A DNA stretch of 64,000 bases from Kaistella chaponensis (GTDB lineage: Bacteria; Bacteroidota; Bacteroidia; Flavobacteriales; Weeksellaceae): NCBI RefSeq assembly GCF_900156725.1, contig NZ_FTOI01000009.1, positions 1 through 64,000 on the forward strand. Direction: 5' to 3'. Within the stretch, counting starts at the first letter, position 1. Each line of letters opens with the position of its first letter. Below, one piece after another: positions 42,316-52,026 of this stretch. The position numbers and the translations under genes were made by a program. A model generated the notes under the pieces. That model searched no databases. It worked only from the letters and a program-made list of their open reading frames with translations, and was not told the origin of the DNA.

Positions 42316-42487
42316 TTTTTTTTAAGGTCTAATTTTTAAATTTAATCATTTAATTGATCTTTTTTAAAAAAATGCATCATTTTTAATAATGCTTTAAATA
42401 AGATTTTCACAAATAAAATTTATTTAAGATTGAATCACTTTTATTTCTGCTCTTAAAATATTACTTTTGTTACCTTAAAGATTTAAA

Positions 42488-43915
42488 ATGAATTCCTACA
42501 AAAATCCTCTTGAAGAACGCTATTCGAGTGAAGAAATGCTCTATAATTTCTCTCCCAATAATAAGTTCCGAAACTGGCGAAAACTGTGGATTGCACTGGC
42601 TGAAATTGAAAAAGATTTAGGGCTTGACATTTCTGACGAACAAATTTCGCAACTGAAAGACAACGCAGAAGAGATTGATTACGAGAAAGCTGCAGAATAT
42701 GAGAAGAAGTTTCGTCACGACGTTATGGCGCATGTTCATACCTACGGCGACGTGGCTCCCTTAGCAAAAGGAATTATTCATCTCGGAGCTACTTCGGCTT
42801 TTGTTGGTGATAATACCGATTTGATTCAAATGCGCGACGGTCTTCTGTTGATCAGAAAACAATTGGTCAATGTGATGAAAAATCTAGCTGATTTCGCCCT
42901 TCAATACAAAGATTTACCGACTCTTGGTTTTACGCATTATCAACCGGCACAATTAACAACTGTAGGAAAACGCGCCACATTATGGTTACAGTCTTTAATT
43001 TTAGATTTCGAAGAATTAGAATTTTTCTTAGAAACTTTAAGATTTCGTGGCGTGAAAGGAACAACCGGAACTGCCGCAAGTTTTTTAGAACTGTTTAATG
43101 GCGATTATTCCAAAGTAAAACATTTGGATAAAGAACTTTCAAAACGGTTTGGTTTTGATAAAGTTTTCGGAGTTTCTGGCCAAACTTACGACCGAAAAAT
43201 TGATGCGAAAGTTGTTGCTTTACTTTCTAATATTGCACAATCTGCTCATAAGTTTACCAATGATTTAAGACTTTTACAGAATTTAAAAGAAATCGAAGAA
43301 CCTTTTGAAAAAAATCAAATTGGATCTTCTGCAATGGCTTACAAAAGAAATCCAATGCGTTCTGAAAGAATCGGAGCCTTATCAAAATTCGTGATGTCAC
43401 TTTCTACAAGTTCCGCAATGGTCGCATCTACACAATGGTTTGAAAGAACTTTGGATGATTCTGCCAATAAAAGATTAACCATTCCACAAGCGTTTCTTTC
43501 CGTAGATGCAATTCTGATGATTTGGAATAATATCATGAACGGAATCGTGGTGTATGAAAATAGAATTCAGAAACATATTATGGAAGAACTTCCATTTATG
43601 GCGACCGAATATATTATTATGGAGGAAGTAAAAGCTGGCGGTGATCGTCAGGAAATTCACGAAACCATCCGCGTACATTCGATGGAAGCCTCAAAAAAGG
43701 TGAAAGAAGAAGGGAAGGAGAACGATTTGCTTGAAAGAATTTTAAACGATCATTCCTTAAAACTGGATAAATCGAAATTGATGGAAGTGCTCGATCCGAA
43801 AAACTTCATCGGTTTCGCGCCCATTCAAACGGAAGAATTTATCGAAAACGAGGTAAATCCAATCCTCCAAAAGTACGCCGACTTAATCGGGTTAAAAGCC
43901 GACCTTAAAGTATAA
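42488..43915 (+). CDS. purB: Adenylosuccinate lyase
   Basis: PurB cleaves SAICAR in IMP synthesis and adenylosuccinate in AMP synthesis. HLGATSAFVGDNTDL near 97-111, GFTHYQPAQLTTVGKRA near 144-160 and the signature SSAMAYKRNPMRSE near 280-293 with the catalytic Ser loop are present. At 475 residues it is of the larger, eukaryote-like type common in Bacteroidota. A -7 box TACTTTTG stands at 42462-42469. It is divergent from the GMC gene and the first of the purine genes in this part of the window. Confidence 0.96.
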   Translation: MNSYKNPLEERYSSEEMLYNFSPNNKFRNWRKLWIALAEIEKDLGLDISDEQISQLKDNAEEIDYEKAAEYEKKFRHDVMAHVHTYGDVAPLAKGIIHLGATSAFVGDNTDLIQMRDGLLLIRKQLVNVMKNLADFALQYKDLPTLGFTHYQPAQLTTVGKRATLWLQSLILDFEELEFFLETLRFRGVKGTTGTAASFLELFNGDYSKVKHLDKELSKRFGFDKVFGVSGQTYDRKIDAKVVALLSNIAQSAHKFTNDLRLLQNLKEIEEPFEKNQIGSSAMAYKRNPMRSERIGALSKFVMSLSTSSAMVASTQWFERTLDDSANKRLTIPQAFLSVDAILMIWNNIMNGIVVYENRIQKHIMEELPFMATEYIIMEEVKAGGDRQEIHETIRVHSMEASKKVKEEGKENDLLERILNDHSLKLDKSKLMEVLDPKNFIGFAPIQTEEFIENEVNPILQKYADLIGLKADLKV

Positions 43916-43923
43916 ATAATTAA

Positions 43924-43950
43924 TGCAGTCTTTTTGGCTGCAATTTTTTT
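43924..43950 (+). terminator. Terminator after purB
   Basis: TGCAGTC pairs with GGCTGCA (one G-T pair, T5 loop) and is followed by eight T. Confidence 0.8.
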
Positions 43951-43957
43951 TACCCTT

Positions 43958-44452
43958 ATGAAACATAAATATTTGCTTTTGTTCCTATTTACGTTAATAT
44001 TTCAAAGTGCTTATAAAGCGCAGAGTTTTAGCAATCAAAAAAAAGGAATGTTAAGTTCGAGTCAGTTTAGTGATTTGAAAGCGTTTTTAGTTTCTAAAAA
44101 TCTGCAAATTAAGGATACTATTTTTATTAAATATGACTTCAATAAAGAAAGTTGCTGGAATCGCTTAGATGAGCAGGGAAATGAAAAAATAGAGATTATC
44201 AAAATGAGTTTTCAGAAGCATATTTCAGATTTCAACGCTCAACATAAAGATGCAATTGCTTATAACTTTAGAGAGCCAGGAAATAGAATAAACAAACTTA
44301 AATTATGGGATAGTACGATAATTATCGATGATCTCTACTTTTTAAAAAATCTTCTTTTTAAAAAGAAGCGAGAATGTGGAACTTCTGTAATTATTCTAAA
44401 CGACGGATCCTATCTTCTTTATTTTTTGGTGATCCACATTTTGAACTTTTAG
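43958..44452 (+). CDS. Secreted protein of unknown function (164 aa)
   Basis: The ATG at 43958 (MKHKYLLLF) is chosen because it gives a proper signal peptide (1-21, cleavage near YKAQ) and lies after the purB terminator; an upstream in-frame ATG at 43934 would start inside that terminator. The mature part is charged with no known motif; a FKKKREC segment near 140 holds one of two cysteines. It lies between purB and purL, but its export argues against a purine role. Codon use is very AT-rich. Confidence 0.65.
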   Translation: MKHKYLLLFLFTLIFQSAYKAQSFSNQKKGMLSSSQFSDLKAFLVSKNLQIKDTIFIKYDFNKESCWNRLDEQGNEKIEIIKMSFQKHISDFNAQHKDAIAYNFREPGNRINKLKLWDSTIIIDDLYFLKNLLFKKKRECGTSVIILNDGSYLLYFLVIHILNF

Positions 44453-44507
44453 ATAAAGTTTATCAGAATCAATAAAAAATCTAATTAAAACTAAAAACTG
44501 ACATCTA

Positions 44508-47500
44508 ATGTCTAATAAAAAAAGAATCTTCGTAGAAAAAAAAGGAATTTTCGATGTTGAAAGTCCACAGGTTTTTAATGAAATCAAAAATATTGTTCCG
44601 ACAATTAAAGATGTTAAAGTTTACAACATCTATGATGTTTTCGGAGTGAATGACCATGAGTTCTCGAAAGTCATCAACAGTACTTTTGTAGATCCAGTGA
44701 CCGATATTTTGCATGAAGAAAATCCGGCAAAAAGCAATCATTTCGCAACCGAATTTTTACCAGGACAATATGATCAACGCGCAGATTCTGCACAGCAATG
44801 TATTGCCTTATTAACTGAAAATGAGAATGGTAAAGTAAGAAGTGGGAAACTCATCGAATTGTTTGGAGTTTCGGAAGCTGAAATAGAAACCATCAAAAAT
44901 CATTTGATCAACAAAGTTGAATCTCAGGTTAAAAATTTATCAAAATTAGAAATTCCGGCAGAAGAAACACCTGATCCGGTTATTGTTCACGAAGGTTTCA
45001 ATGATTTTTCTGCAGAAGAATTAAAAGCTTTTTACGATGATCACGGTTTTGCTTTAGATATTGATGATCTCGGTTTTATTCAAAGCTATTTTAAGTCAGA
45101 AAATAGAAATCCGACCGAAACTGAACTCAAAGTTCTCGATACGTATTGGAGCGACCATTGCCGACATACGACTTTTGAAACTGAACTAACTGATATTCAG
45201 TTTAATGATGCCTTTAAATCGACTTTAGAAACGATATTTAATGATTATTTAGAAAAAAGAAAATTCTTGGATCGAGAAGCGAAACCCGTTTCATTAATGG
45301 ATTTAGCGACGGTTTGTGCAAGATATTTTCACAAGACAGGTAAATTAGAAAACCTCGTAGTTTCCGATGAAATCAATGCTTGTACGATTGAAATTGAAGC
45401 AGAATTCGATGGTAAAAAAGAACCGTGGTATTTGTTATTTAAAAATGAAACCCATAATCACCCAACGGAAATTGAACCTTTTGGTGGTGCATCAACTTGT
45501 TTAGGAGGCGCAATCCGTGATCCTTTATCCGGCCGTGCTTTTGTTTATCAGGCGATGCGATTATCTGGAGCAGCCGATGTTCTAGAACCGATTTCTGAAA
45601 CTTTAGCAGGTAAACTTCCACAACGAACGATTACGAAACAAGCTGCAAACGGCTATTCTTCTTACGGAAATCAAATCGGTTTAGCGACCACTTCTGTCAA
45701 TGAAATTTACCACGATGGGTACAAAGCAAAGCGCATGGAAGTTGGTTTCGTCGTGGGTGCCGTGAAAAAGGATTGGGTGAAAAGGGAGCAACCGCAAAAT
45801 GGTGATCTTGTTATTTTATTAGGCGGCGCAACCGGAAGAGACGGAGTTGGCGGTGCAAGTGGAAGTTCAAAAGTACAGGATGAAACCTCGATTCATACTT
45901 TATCAACCGAAGTTCAAAAAGGAAATGCAGTTGAAGAGCGAAAAATTCAAAGACTCTTTAGAAACCCAGAAGTTACGACTTTGATTAAAAAATCAAACGA
46001 TTTTGGAGCAGGTGGAGTTTCTGTTGCGATCGGTGAAATTGCTGATTCACTGGAAATTAACCTCGATATCTTACCTTTAAAATATGAAGGTTTAAATGGA
46101 ACTGAACTCGCTATTTCGGAATCACAAGAAAGAATGGCGGTCGTTATTGAAGCCAAAGATAAAGAGCAATTCATCAGGTTCTGTGAAAAGGAAAATATAA
46201 AAGCCGTAGAAGTTGCGAAAGTAACCGATTCCGGAAGAATGCAGATGTTTTGGCAGGGAAATAAAATTGTTGACCTAAGTCGGGAATTTTTAGATACCAA
46301 TGGTTGTGCAAAAAAACAGTATGCTGAAGTTTCACACTTGCAAACAATTGATAATCAAGTTTTAAACTTTAATGAAGAAAATTTATTAAAGGTTCTTTCC
46401 AGTAAAAATGTCGCTTCCCAGAAAGGATTGGTAGAAATGTTCGATGCTTCTGTGGGCGGAACTTCTGTTGCAATGCCGTTTGGAGGAAGACATCAGCTAA
46501 CAGAAATGGAAGGAAGTGTACAAACGCTGCCTATTTTAAACGCCGAAAACATCGAAACAGTTTCTTTGGCGAGTTGGGGATTTGATGCCGAATTATCGTC
46601 TCAAAACTCCTTAATTGGAGCTGCGAACGCCGTAGTTGAAAGTGTTGCCAAGATTGTTGCAATGGGTGGTAATTATAAAAACATCCGTTTGAGTTTCCAG
46701 GAGTATTTTGAAAAACTTGGGAATAATCCTAAAAAGTGGGGGAAACCATTGGCTTCTTTGCTTGGAGCGTATGATGCGCAGATGAATTTCGAATTGGCTG
46801 CAATTGGTGGTAAAGATTCTATGAGTGGAAGTTTTCAAGATATTCACGTTCCACCGACCTTGATTTCTTTTGCGTGTGCAAACGGAGAAAAGAAAAATAT
46901 CATTTCACCAGAGTTCAAAAAAGCCGGAAATAAATTGTACTTATTTAACCATATTTCGCAAGAAAATGGAATGCCGAATTATGGCGATTTGAAACAAATT
47001 TTTGATTTCATATTTGAAAATATTAAGGCGAAAAAGATTGTTTCTGTCAAGACGATTAAAGAAGGTGGAGTTGCAGTTGCCTTATCGAAAATGAGTTTTG
47101 GGAATCATCTCGGAGCGGAAGTTGAACTCGCTGAAGATTTGCTCTTGACCAAGAATATTGGAAGTCTGATCATTGAAAGTTCAGCAGTTTTAGAAAATGA
47201 TTTACTTCAAGTTATTGGTGAGATTTCAAATTCGAGTAATTTGAAAATCAATACTTTTGAGTTCCATATCGGAAAATTACTTGAAGCATGGAAAGGAACT
47301 TTTGAAGAACTTTTTCCAACGGCAGAAGAAAAGAAAATGGTTGTTGAAATTGATTCAAAATTGAACTCTATTCAACCAAGATCGATTCAGATCTTAAAAC
47401 ACAACTTAGCGAAACCGAAAGTTTTTGCACCCATTTTTCCGGGAACCAATTGTGAATATGAAACTCAAAATGCCTTTAGAAAAGAAGGTGCTGAAGTTTC

Positions 47501-48203
47501 AGGATTGCCCTTAATTAATCTCAATCATCAGCTTTTAAATGAAAGTTTAGATGCCTGGATTTCGGAAATTAACCAGTCGCAAATTTTAGTTTTATCGGGT
47601 GGTTTTTCAGCCGGAGATGAACCTGATGGTTCTGCAAAATTCATCGTCAATGTTTTGAAAAATGAGAAGATGAAAAATGCAGTTCATCAATTATTGGAAC
47701 GGGACGGAATGGTTCTCGGAATCTGTAACGGTTTTCAAGCGTTGGTAAAATCAGGATTATTGCCTTATGGTGAAATTCGGGATTTAGATGGAGATTCGCC
47801 GACTTTAGCGCATAACGCAATTGGTCGTCATATTTCTCAAATGGTTGATGTGAAAGTCATTAATGATGATTCTCCTTGGTTAAAAGGAATGAAGGATCAA
47901 GTTTTCACAATTCCTATTTCACATGGTGAGGGTCGTTTCGTGGCCTCAGAAAAAGTGCTTCAGGAACTGTACGAAAATGGACAAATTGCCACTCAATATA
48001 TTGATCACGATGGAAATATTGCGCACGGAATGCCTTTTAATCCCAATAACTCCTTATTTGGAATTGAAGGATTGACTTCTGAATCTGGAAAAATTTATGG
48101 AAGAATGGGACATCCGGAACGGTTTTCTGAAGGTTTATTGAAGAACATTCCAACGGCGAATTACCATAATATCTTTAAAAATGGAGTTGAGTATTTTAAA
48201 TAG
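44508..48203 (+). CDS. purL: Phosphoribosylformylglycinamidine synthase, single chain
   Basis: PurL converts FGAR and glutamine to FGAM with ATP in purine synthesis. At 1231 residues it is the large single-chain type combining PurS-like, ATP-binding and glutaminase parts. DHCRHTTFETEL near 215-226, KNETHNHPTEIEPFGGASTCLGG near 308-330 and the class I amidotransferase end with GICNGFQAL (nucleophile Cys near 1070) and HGEGRF (catalytic His) are clear. It is followed by the operator array and satD-like gene, not directly by purC. Confidence 0.96.
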   Translation: MSNKKRIFVEKKGIFDVESPQVFNEIKNIVPTIKDVKVYNIYDVFGVNDHEFSKVINSTFVDPVTDILHEENPAKSNHFATEFLPGQYDQRADSAQQCIALLTENENGKVRSGKLIELFGVSEAEIETIKNHLINKVESQVKNLSKLEIPAEETPDPVIVHEGFNDFSAEELKAFYDDHGFALDIDDLGFIQSYFKSENRNPTETELKVLDTYWSDHCRHTTFETELTDIQFNDAFKSTLETIFNDYLEKRKFLDREAKPVSLMDLATVCARYFHKTGKLENLVVSDEINACTIEIEAEFDGKKEPWYLLFKNETHNHPTEIEPFGGASTCLGGAIRDPLSGRAFVYQAMRLSGAADVLEPISETLAGKLPQRTITKQAANGYSSYGNQIGLATTSVNEIYHDGYKAKRMEVGFVVGAVKKDWVKREQPQNGDLVILLGGATGRDGVGGASGSSKVQDETSIHTLSTEVQKGNAVEERKIQRLFRNPEVTTLIKKSNDFGAGGVSVAIGEIADSLEINLDILPLKYEGLNGTELAISESQERMAVVIEAKDKEQFIRFCEKENIKAVEVAKVTDSGRMQMFWQGNKIVDLSREFLDTNGCAKKQYAEVSHLQTIDNQVLNFNEENLLKVLSSKNVASQKGLVEMFDASVGGTSVAMPFGGRHQLTEMEGSVQTLPILNAENIETVSLASWGFDAELSSQNSLIGAANAVVESVAKIVAMGGNYKNIRLSFQEYFEKLGNNPKKWGKPLASLLGAYDAQMNFELAAIGGKDSMSGSFQDIHVPPTLISFACANGEKKNIISPEFKKAGNKLYLFNHISQENGMPNYGDLKQIFDFIFENIKAKKIVSVKTIKEGGVAVALSKMSFGNHLGAEVELAEDLLLTKNIGSLIIESSAVLENDLLQVIGEISNSSNLKINTFEFHIGKLLEAWKGTFEELFPTAEEKKMVVEIDSKLNSIQPRSIQILKHNLAKPKVFAPIFPGTNCEYETQNAFRKEGAEVSGLPLINLNHQLLNESLDAWISEINQSQILVLSGGFSAGDEPDGSAKFIVNVLKNEKMKNAVHQLLERDGMVLGICNGFQALVKSGLLPYGEIRDLDGDSPTLAHNAIGRHISQMVDVKVINDDSPWLKGMKDQVFTIPISHGEGRFVASEKVLQELYENGQIATQYIDHDGNIAHGMPFNPNNSLFGIEGLTSESGKIYGRMGHPERFSEGLLKNIPTANYHNIFKNGVEYFK

Positions 48204-48237
48204 TAGGAGTTAGACTGTTGAGAGCATCAATTTTAAA

Positions 48238-48392
48238 TTATAAGTCAATTTGCTTATACTTGTGTTTTATTAGTGAATTGACTTATATTTTCGAATCAAT
48301 TTTTTTAAAAAATTATAAGGCAATCACCTTATAATTTGAGTTTATAAGGCAATTACCTTATAATTTGAATTTATAAGGAATAATGCTTATAT
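48238..48392 (+). promoter_or_regulatory. Five-copy palindromic operator array before the satD-like gene
   Basis: A 22-base palindrome TTATAAGG-N6-CCTTATAA is perfect in its arms at 48313-48334 and 48342-48363, slightly degenerate at 48371-48392 and 48238-48259, and half-conserved at 48267-48288. Starts 48313, 48342 and 48371 are exactly 29 bases apart, as are 48238 and 48267. The 7-base spacers read TTTGAGT or TTTGAAT. The last copy fills the space between a -33 TTG and a -7 box, so binding there should block transcription. The encoded HTH protein downstream is the obvious candidate ligand. Confidence 0.75.
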
Positions 48393-48395
48393 TTG
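48365..48395 (+). promoter_or_regulatory. Core promoter of the satD-like gene
   Basis: TTG at 48365-48367, 20-base spacer, TATATTTG at 48388-48395: a perfect Bacteroidota promoter. The ATG is only 5 bases beyond the -7 box, so the transcript would begin at or next to the start codon (leaderless). Confidence 0.65.
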
Positions 48396-48399
48396 AATC

Positions 48400-49005
48400 A
48401 TGATTGCAATTATTACCGGAGATATTATTAATTCTCAAAAGTCCGATTCTGAGTTGTGGCTTCCAAAATTAAAGGGATTGTTGCAATCATGGTCGACTAC
48501 ACCAGAGAATTGGGAAATATACAGAGGCGATGAATTTCAGTTAAAATGCAGTGTTGATGAAGTTTTTCATAAAGCATTGCTTATAAAATCACTCCTCCGA
48601 AGTTTTGAGAATTTAGATGTACGTGTGGCAATCGGTATTGGCAATGAAGTTTTTCTATCTGAAAAAATCACCGAATCGAATGGCTCTGCTTATTTGAATT
48701 CGGGAAGATTGCTCACAGATATTAAATCTCAGGGAAAAACATTTGCCATACAAACGGAAAATGAAAAAGTAAACCAAGATCTCAATATTCTTTTTAAATG
48801 GGCTGCAATTGACTTCGATAACTGGACCGTAGCAACAGCAGAAATTATTCATCAGTTATTGCGAAATTCAGAATTAACTCAGGATGAACTGGCGAAAGAA
48901 CTCAATATTACCCAATCGTCAGTTAGTCAGAGACTTAAAAGAGCTAATTTTGAATTGCTGCAAGAAACAGATTTGTATTTTAGAAAAAAAATAACCGAAT
49001 TATAA
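48400..49005 (+). CDS. SatD-like protein with C-terminal helix-turn-helix
   Basis: The protein resembles the SatD family: IITGDIINSQKS at 4-15, YRGDEFQLKC at 41-50 and VRVAIGIG near 75-81. The RGDEFQ block recalls nucleotidyl-cyclase/GGDEF-type folds, but no cyclase activity should be assumed. Residues 159-182 (LTQDELAKELNITQSSVSQRL) are a textbook helix-turn-helix, so it probably binds DNA, most simply the palindromes in its own promoter. The stop codon directly abuts the next ATG. The pair satD plus DUF3307 gene is known from acid-tolerance loci of streptococci; the function here is open. Confidence 0.82.
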   Translation: MIAIITGDIINSQKSDSELWLPKLKGLLQSWSTTPENWEIYRGDEFQLKCSVDEVFHKALLIKSLLRSFENLDVRVAIGIGNEVFLSEKITESNGSAYLNSGRLLTDIKSQGKTFAIQTENEKVNQDLNILFKWAAIDFDNWTVATAEIIHQLLRNSELTQDELAKELNITQSSVSQRLKRANFELLQETDLYFRKKITEL

Positions 49006-49707
49006 ATGATTTTTACCAACCTCATATTTGCACATTTATTGGGAGATTTTATTCTTCAACCCAATTCTTGGGTCGCTGATAAAGAGGTAAAAAAGGGGAG
49101 AAGCATTTATTTATATTTTCATGTTTTCATCCATATCATTCTTGCACTCGTGTTTCTTTGGGATTTAAAACTGTGGTGGATTGCCATAATTATTGGCATC
49201 ACACACTTTTTTATCGATTGGGCAAAACTGAAATTTCAAACATCAAAAACAAAAAGAACTTGGTTTTTCATCGATCAAATCTTGCATATTCTCATCATTG
49301 CTGCAATTTCAATTTGGTATTTTCCTTATTTTAAATGGAATGATTTCTTTAATCCTGAAAATTTAAAAATTGCAACAGCAGTTATTTTTCTCACCATTCC
49401 GTGTTCCATTTTAATTAAAACCGTCATCTCTGTTTGGACTCCGATTACCGTAGAACACAGCAAATTGCAAACAGAGTCTTTGGTGAATGCCGGAAAATAT
49501 ATCGGAATTTTAGAACGACTTTTGGTTTTCGTATTTATTGTAGTCAATCATTGGGAAGGCGTTGGTTTTATGATCGCGGCAAAATCGGTTTTCAGGTTCA
49601 GCGATTTGGCAGAAGCAAAACAGAGGAAACTCACAGAATATGTATTAATAGGAACTTTGCTAAGTTTTGGCATCGCAGTTCTAACAGGAATTTTAGTGAA
49701 AATTTAA
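49006..49707 (+). CDS. DUF3307 integral membrane protein
   Basis: About six to seven membrane helices: residues 3-20, 38-52, 55-75, 85-103, 122-145, 168-190 and 210-231. The polar motifs LLGDFILQPNSWVADKE near 12-28, FHVFIHI near 39-45 and THFFIDWAK near 67-75 match DUF3307, whose His/Asp residues inside helices suggest metal or proton chemistry. It is translated directly after the satD-like gene with no spacer, so the two must act together, the first as regulator or cytosolic partner. The role is unknown. Confidence 0.85.
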   Translation: MIFTNLIFAHLLGDFILQPNSWVADKEVKKGRSIYLYFHVFIHIILALVFLWDLKLWWIAIIIGITHFFIDWAKLKFQTSKTKRTWFFIDQILHILIIAAISIWYFPYFKWNDFFNPENLKIATAVIFLTIPCSILIKTVISVWTPITVEHSKLQTESLVNAGKYIGILERLLVFVFIVVNHWEGVGFMIAAKSVFRFSDLAEAKQRKLTEYVLIGTLLSFGIAVLTGILVKI

Positions 49708-49736
49708 TATAAAGTAAAATTTAATAAAAAGTAAAA

Positions 49737-50456
49737 ATGACAAAAGGAGCAATGCTTTATGAAGGAAAGGCAAAGCAGGTTTTTGAAACCGACAATCCCA
49801 ATGAAGTGATTGTCCGTTTTAAAGATGATGCAACCGCTTTCAACGCACAAAAAAGAGGAAGTGTAGATCTTAAGGGAGAAATGAACAACGCGATTACCAC
49901 GTTGATTTTCGAGTATTTAAACACCAAAGGAATTCCGACGCATTTCATTAGTAAAATAGACGAAAGAGAACAATTGGTAAAAAAAGTTCAGATCATTCCT
50001 CTAGAAATGGTTGTTCGAAACTATTCCGCCGGAAGTATGGCACAAAGATTAGGAGTGGAAGAAGGAATTAAATCTCCTGTAACCATTTTCGATCTCTGCT
50101 TTAAAAGAGATGATCTCGGAGATCCTCTTATCAATGATCATCACGCTGTTTTTCTCGGTGCGGCAACGTATGAGGAACTCGATGAGATGTATGAACTGTC
50201 TTCAGATATTAATGATCTCTTAATTGAACTTTTTGATCAAATGAATATCATTTTGATTGATTTCAAAATTGAATTGGGTAAAGATTCGACCGGAAAAATA
50301 ATTTTAGCCGATGAAATTTCGCCCGATACCTGCAGACTTTGGGATAAAGATACCATGAAGAAACTCGATAAAGATCGATTCAGAAGAGATTTGGGTGATG
50401 TTACCGAAGCGTATGTAGAAATTTATGAACGATTGAAAAAAGTTCTTCAAAAATAA
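49737..50456 (+). CDS. purC: SAICAR synthetase
   Basis: PurC joins CAIR and aspartate with ATP to form [20 protein letters not shown] at 6-19 is the ATP-binding start, [22 protein letters not shown] near 84-105 the substrate loop, and [14 protein letters not shown] near 189-202 the C-terminal signature. It has 239 residues. purF follows 18 bp downstream, and upstream lies the satD/DUF3307 pair on the same strand, 29 bp away, so purC-purF might share its regulated promoter. Confidence 0.96.
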   Translation: MTKGAMLYEGKAKQVFETDNPNEVIVRFKDDATAFNAQKRGSVDLKGEMNNAITTLIFEYLNTKGIPTHFISKIDEREQLVKKVQIIPLEMVVRNYSAGSMAQRLGVEEGIKSPVTIFDLCFKRDDLGDPLINDHHAVFLGAATYEELDEMYELSSDINDLLIELFDQMNIILIDFKIELGKDSTGKIILADEISPDTCRLWDKDTMKKLDKDRFRRDLGDVTEAYVEIYERLKKVLQK

Positions 50457-50474
50457 TTTTTGGGAAAACTAAAA

Positions 50475-51965
50475 ATGAAAGATTTACAACGATACAAAGA
50501 AGTTTATTTAAATCAGTTTAAGGAAAATACGTACGGCAGAAATCTCCTCAAAACCGAAGATTCATTTGATGCTCCTTCCGAGGAATGTGGAATTTTCGGC
50601 TTGTACTCAGAGAACGATGTCGATACCTTTTCTCTTTCGCAATTTGGCCTTTTTGCGCTTCAACACAGAGGTCAGGAAGCATGCGGGATTTCTGTGATGA
50701 AAGACGGAAAGATTTTCAATATTAAAGATGAAGGTTTGGTTCTTGATGTTTTCAAAGAAATTCGCAATCCCGAGACTTTTATGGGCAATTCTGCAATCGG
50801 TCATACCCGATATACGACTGCAGGTGATAAGAAAAAGTATAATTTTCAGCCCTTTTTTGCTAAAAACGAATATGATCAAATCATCCTTTCCATCGCTCAT
50901 AATGGTAATTTAACCAATGCACATGAACTTAAAAAGGAATTGGAAGCAGAAGGAGTCGTTTTCAAGGCAACTTCTGATTCTGAAGTTATTTTGCGATTGA
51001 TTCAAAAAAACCTTGATCTTGGTTTAAGAGGTGCCATTAAAGCCACGATGGAAAAGATCGAAGGTGCTTATTCTGTGGTAGGAATGACGAGAAATAAATT
51101 TTTTGCCTTTCGTGATTTCCATGGGATTCGTCCCTTAGTTTTGGGTGCGATTGACGAAAAAACATTTGTTGCGGCTTCAGAATCTGTTGCTTTAGATGCT
51201 GTGGGAGCGCAATATGTACGCGATATTTTACCTGGCGAAATTGTTTATACCAATGAAAATGAACCAGGTTTACAAAGCTTTCTGGTCAAAGAAGATTGCG
51301 AAAAAAGAATCTGTGCATTCGAATATATTTATTTTGCGCGCCCCGATTCTATTTTAGAAAACATTAATGTACACGAAATCCGAGAGAAATCGGGAATGAA
51401 AATATGGGAACAAGCACCTGTAGAAGCTGATATTGTTATTGGTGTGCCAGATTCTGGAGTTCCGGCTGCGATTGGTTTTTCTATTGCTTCGGGTATTCCA
51501 TTTCGCCCCGTTTTGATTAAGAACCGATATATTGGCAGAAGTTTTATCGTTCCTACTCAGGAAATGCGTGAGAGAATTGTCAATTTAAAACTGAATCCCA
51601 TTGTTTCCGAAATTAAAGGAAAAAGAGTAGTTATTATCGATGATTCTATCGTGCGCGGAACTACTTCAAAAAGATTGGTGCGAATACTGAAAGATGCAGG
51701 AGTAAAAGAAATTCATTTCCGAAGTGTTTCACCACCAATTATCGCACCTTGTTATTTAGGAATTGATACTCCATCAAAAGATGATCTCATTTCTGCGAAC
51801 ATGAATGTGGAAGAATTGAGAAATTATTTGGGAGTTGATACTCTAGAATTTTTAAGCATGGATAATCTGAAAGTGATTTTGGGTAGCTCTAATCACTGTT
51901 TTGGGTGTTTTACAGAAGAATATCCTGTTCCACCGGGACCAAATCCCGATTTTAAAGATGAATAA
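50475..51965 (+). CDS. purF: Amidophosphoribosyltransferase
   Basis: PurF makes phosphoribosylamine from PRPP and glutamine, the first purine step. The ATG at 50475 (MKDLQRYKEV) is preferred to a TTG at 50460. The class II amidotransferase nucleophile is Cys38 in EECGIFGLYS, so a 37-residue propeptide must be removed; this is longer than the 11 residues of Bacillus PurF. The PRPP site VVIIDDSIVRGTTSKRL lies near 382-398. The end has NHCFGCFTEEYP. It forms the close of the purC-purF unit with a bidirectional terminator behind. Confidence 0.95.
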   Translation: MKDLQRYKEVYLNQFKENTYGRNLLKTEDSFDAPSEECGIFGLYSENDVDTFSLSQFGLFALQHRGQEACGISVMKDGKIFNIKDEGLVLDVFKEIRNPETFMGNSAIGHTRYTTAGDKKKYNFQPFFAKNEYDQIILSIAHNGNLTNAHELKKELEAEGVVFKATSDSEVILRLIQKNLDLGLRGAIKATMEKIEGAYSVVGMTRNKFFAFRDFHGIRPLVLGAIDEKTFVAASESVALDAVGAQYVRDILPGEIVYTNENEPGLQSFLVKEDCEKRICAFEYIYFARPDSILENINVHEIREKSGMKIWEQAPVEADIVIGVPDSGVPAAIGFSIASGIPFRPVLIKNRYIGRSFIVPTQEMRERIVNLKLNPIVSEIKGKRVVIIDDSIVRGTTSKRLVRILKDAGVKEIHFRSVSPPIIAPCYLGIDTPSKDDLISANMNVEELRNYLGVDTLEFLSMDNLKVILGSSNHCFGCFTEEYPVPPGPNPDFKDE

Positions 51966-51972
51966 ATAGAAA

Positions 51973-52000
51973 AAAGGTTGGGAATAATTTCCCAACCTTT
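51973..52000. terminator. Bidirectional terminator after purF
   Basis: A 12-bp stem (AAAGGTTGGGAA and its complement) with a TAAT loop between convergent genes. Confidence 0.9.
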
Positions 52001-52026
52001 CTTATAAGGTGTATAAGCAATTCTTA

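Noticed and set aside
48313-48392. Evenly spaced repeats as a CRISPR array
   Set aside because: The units are 22-base palindromes with 7-base, nearly constant spacers and a promoter inside; CRISPR spacers are longer and all different, and no cas gene is near.
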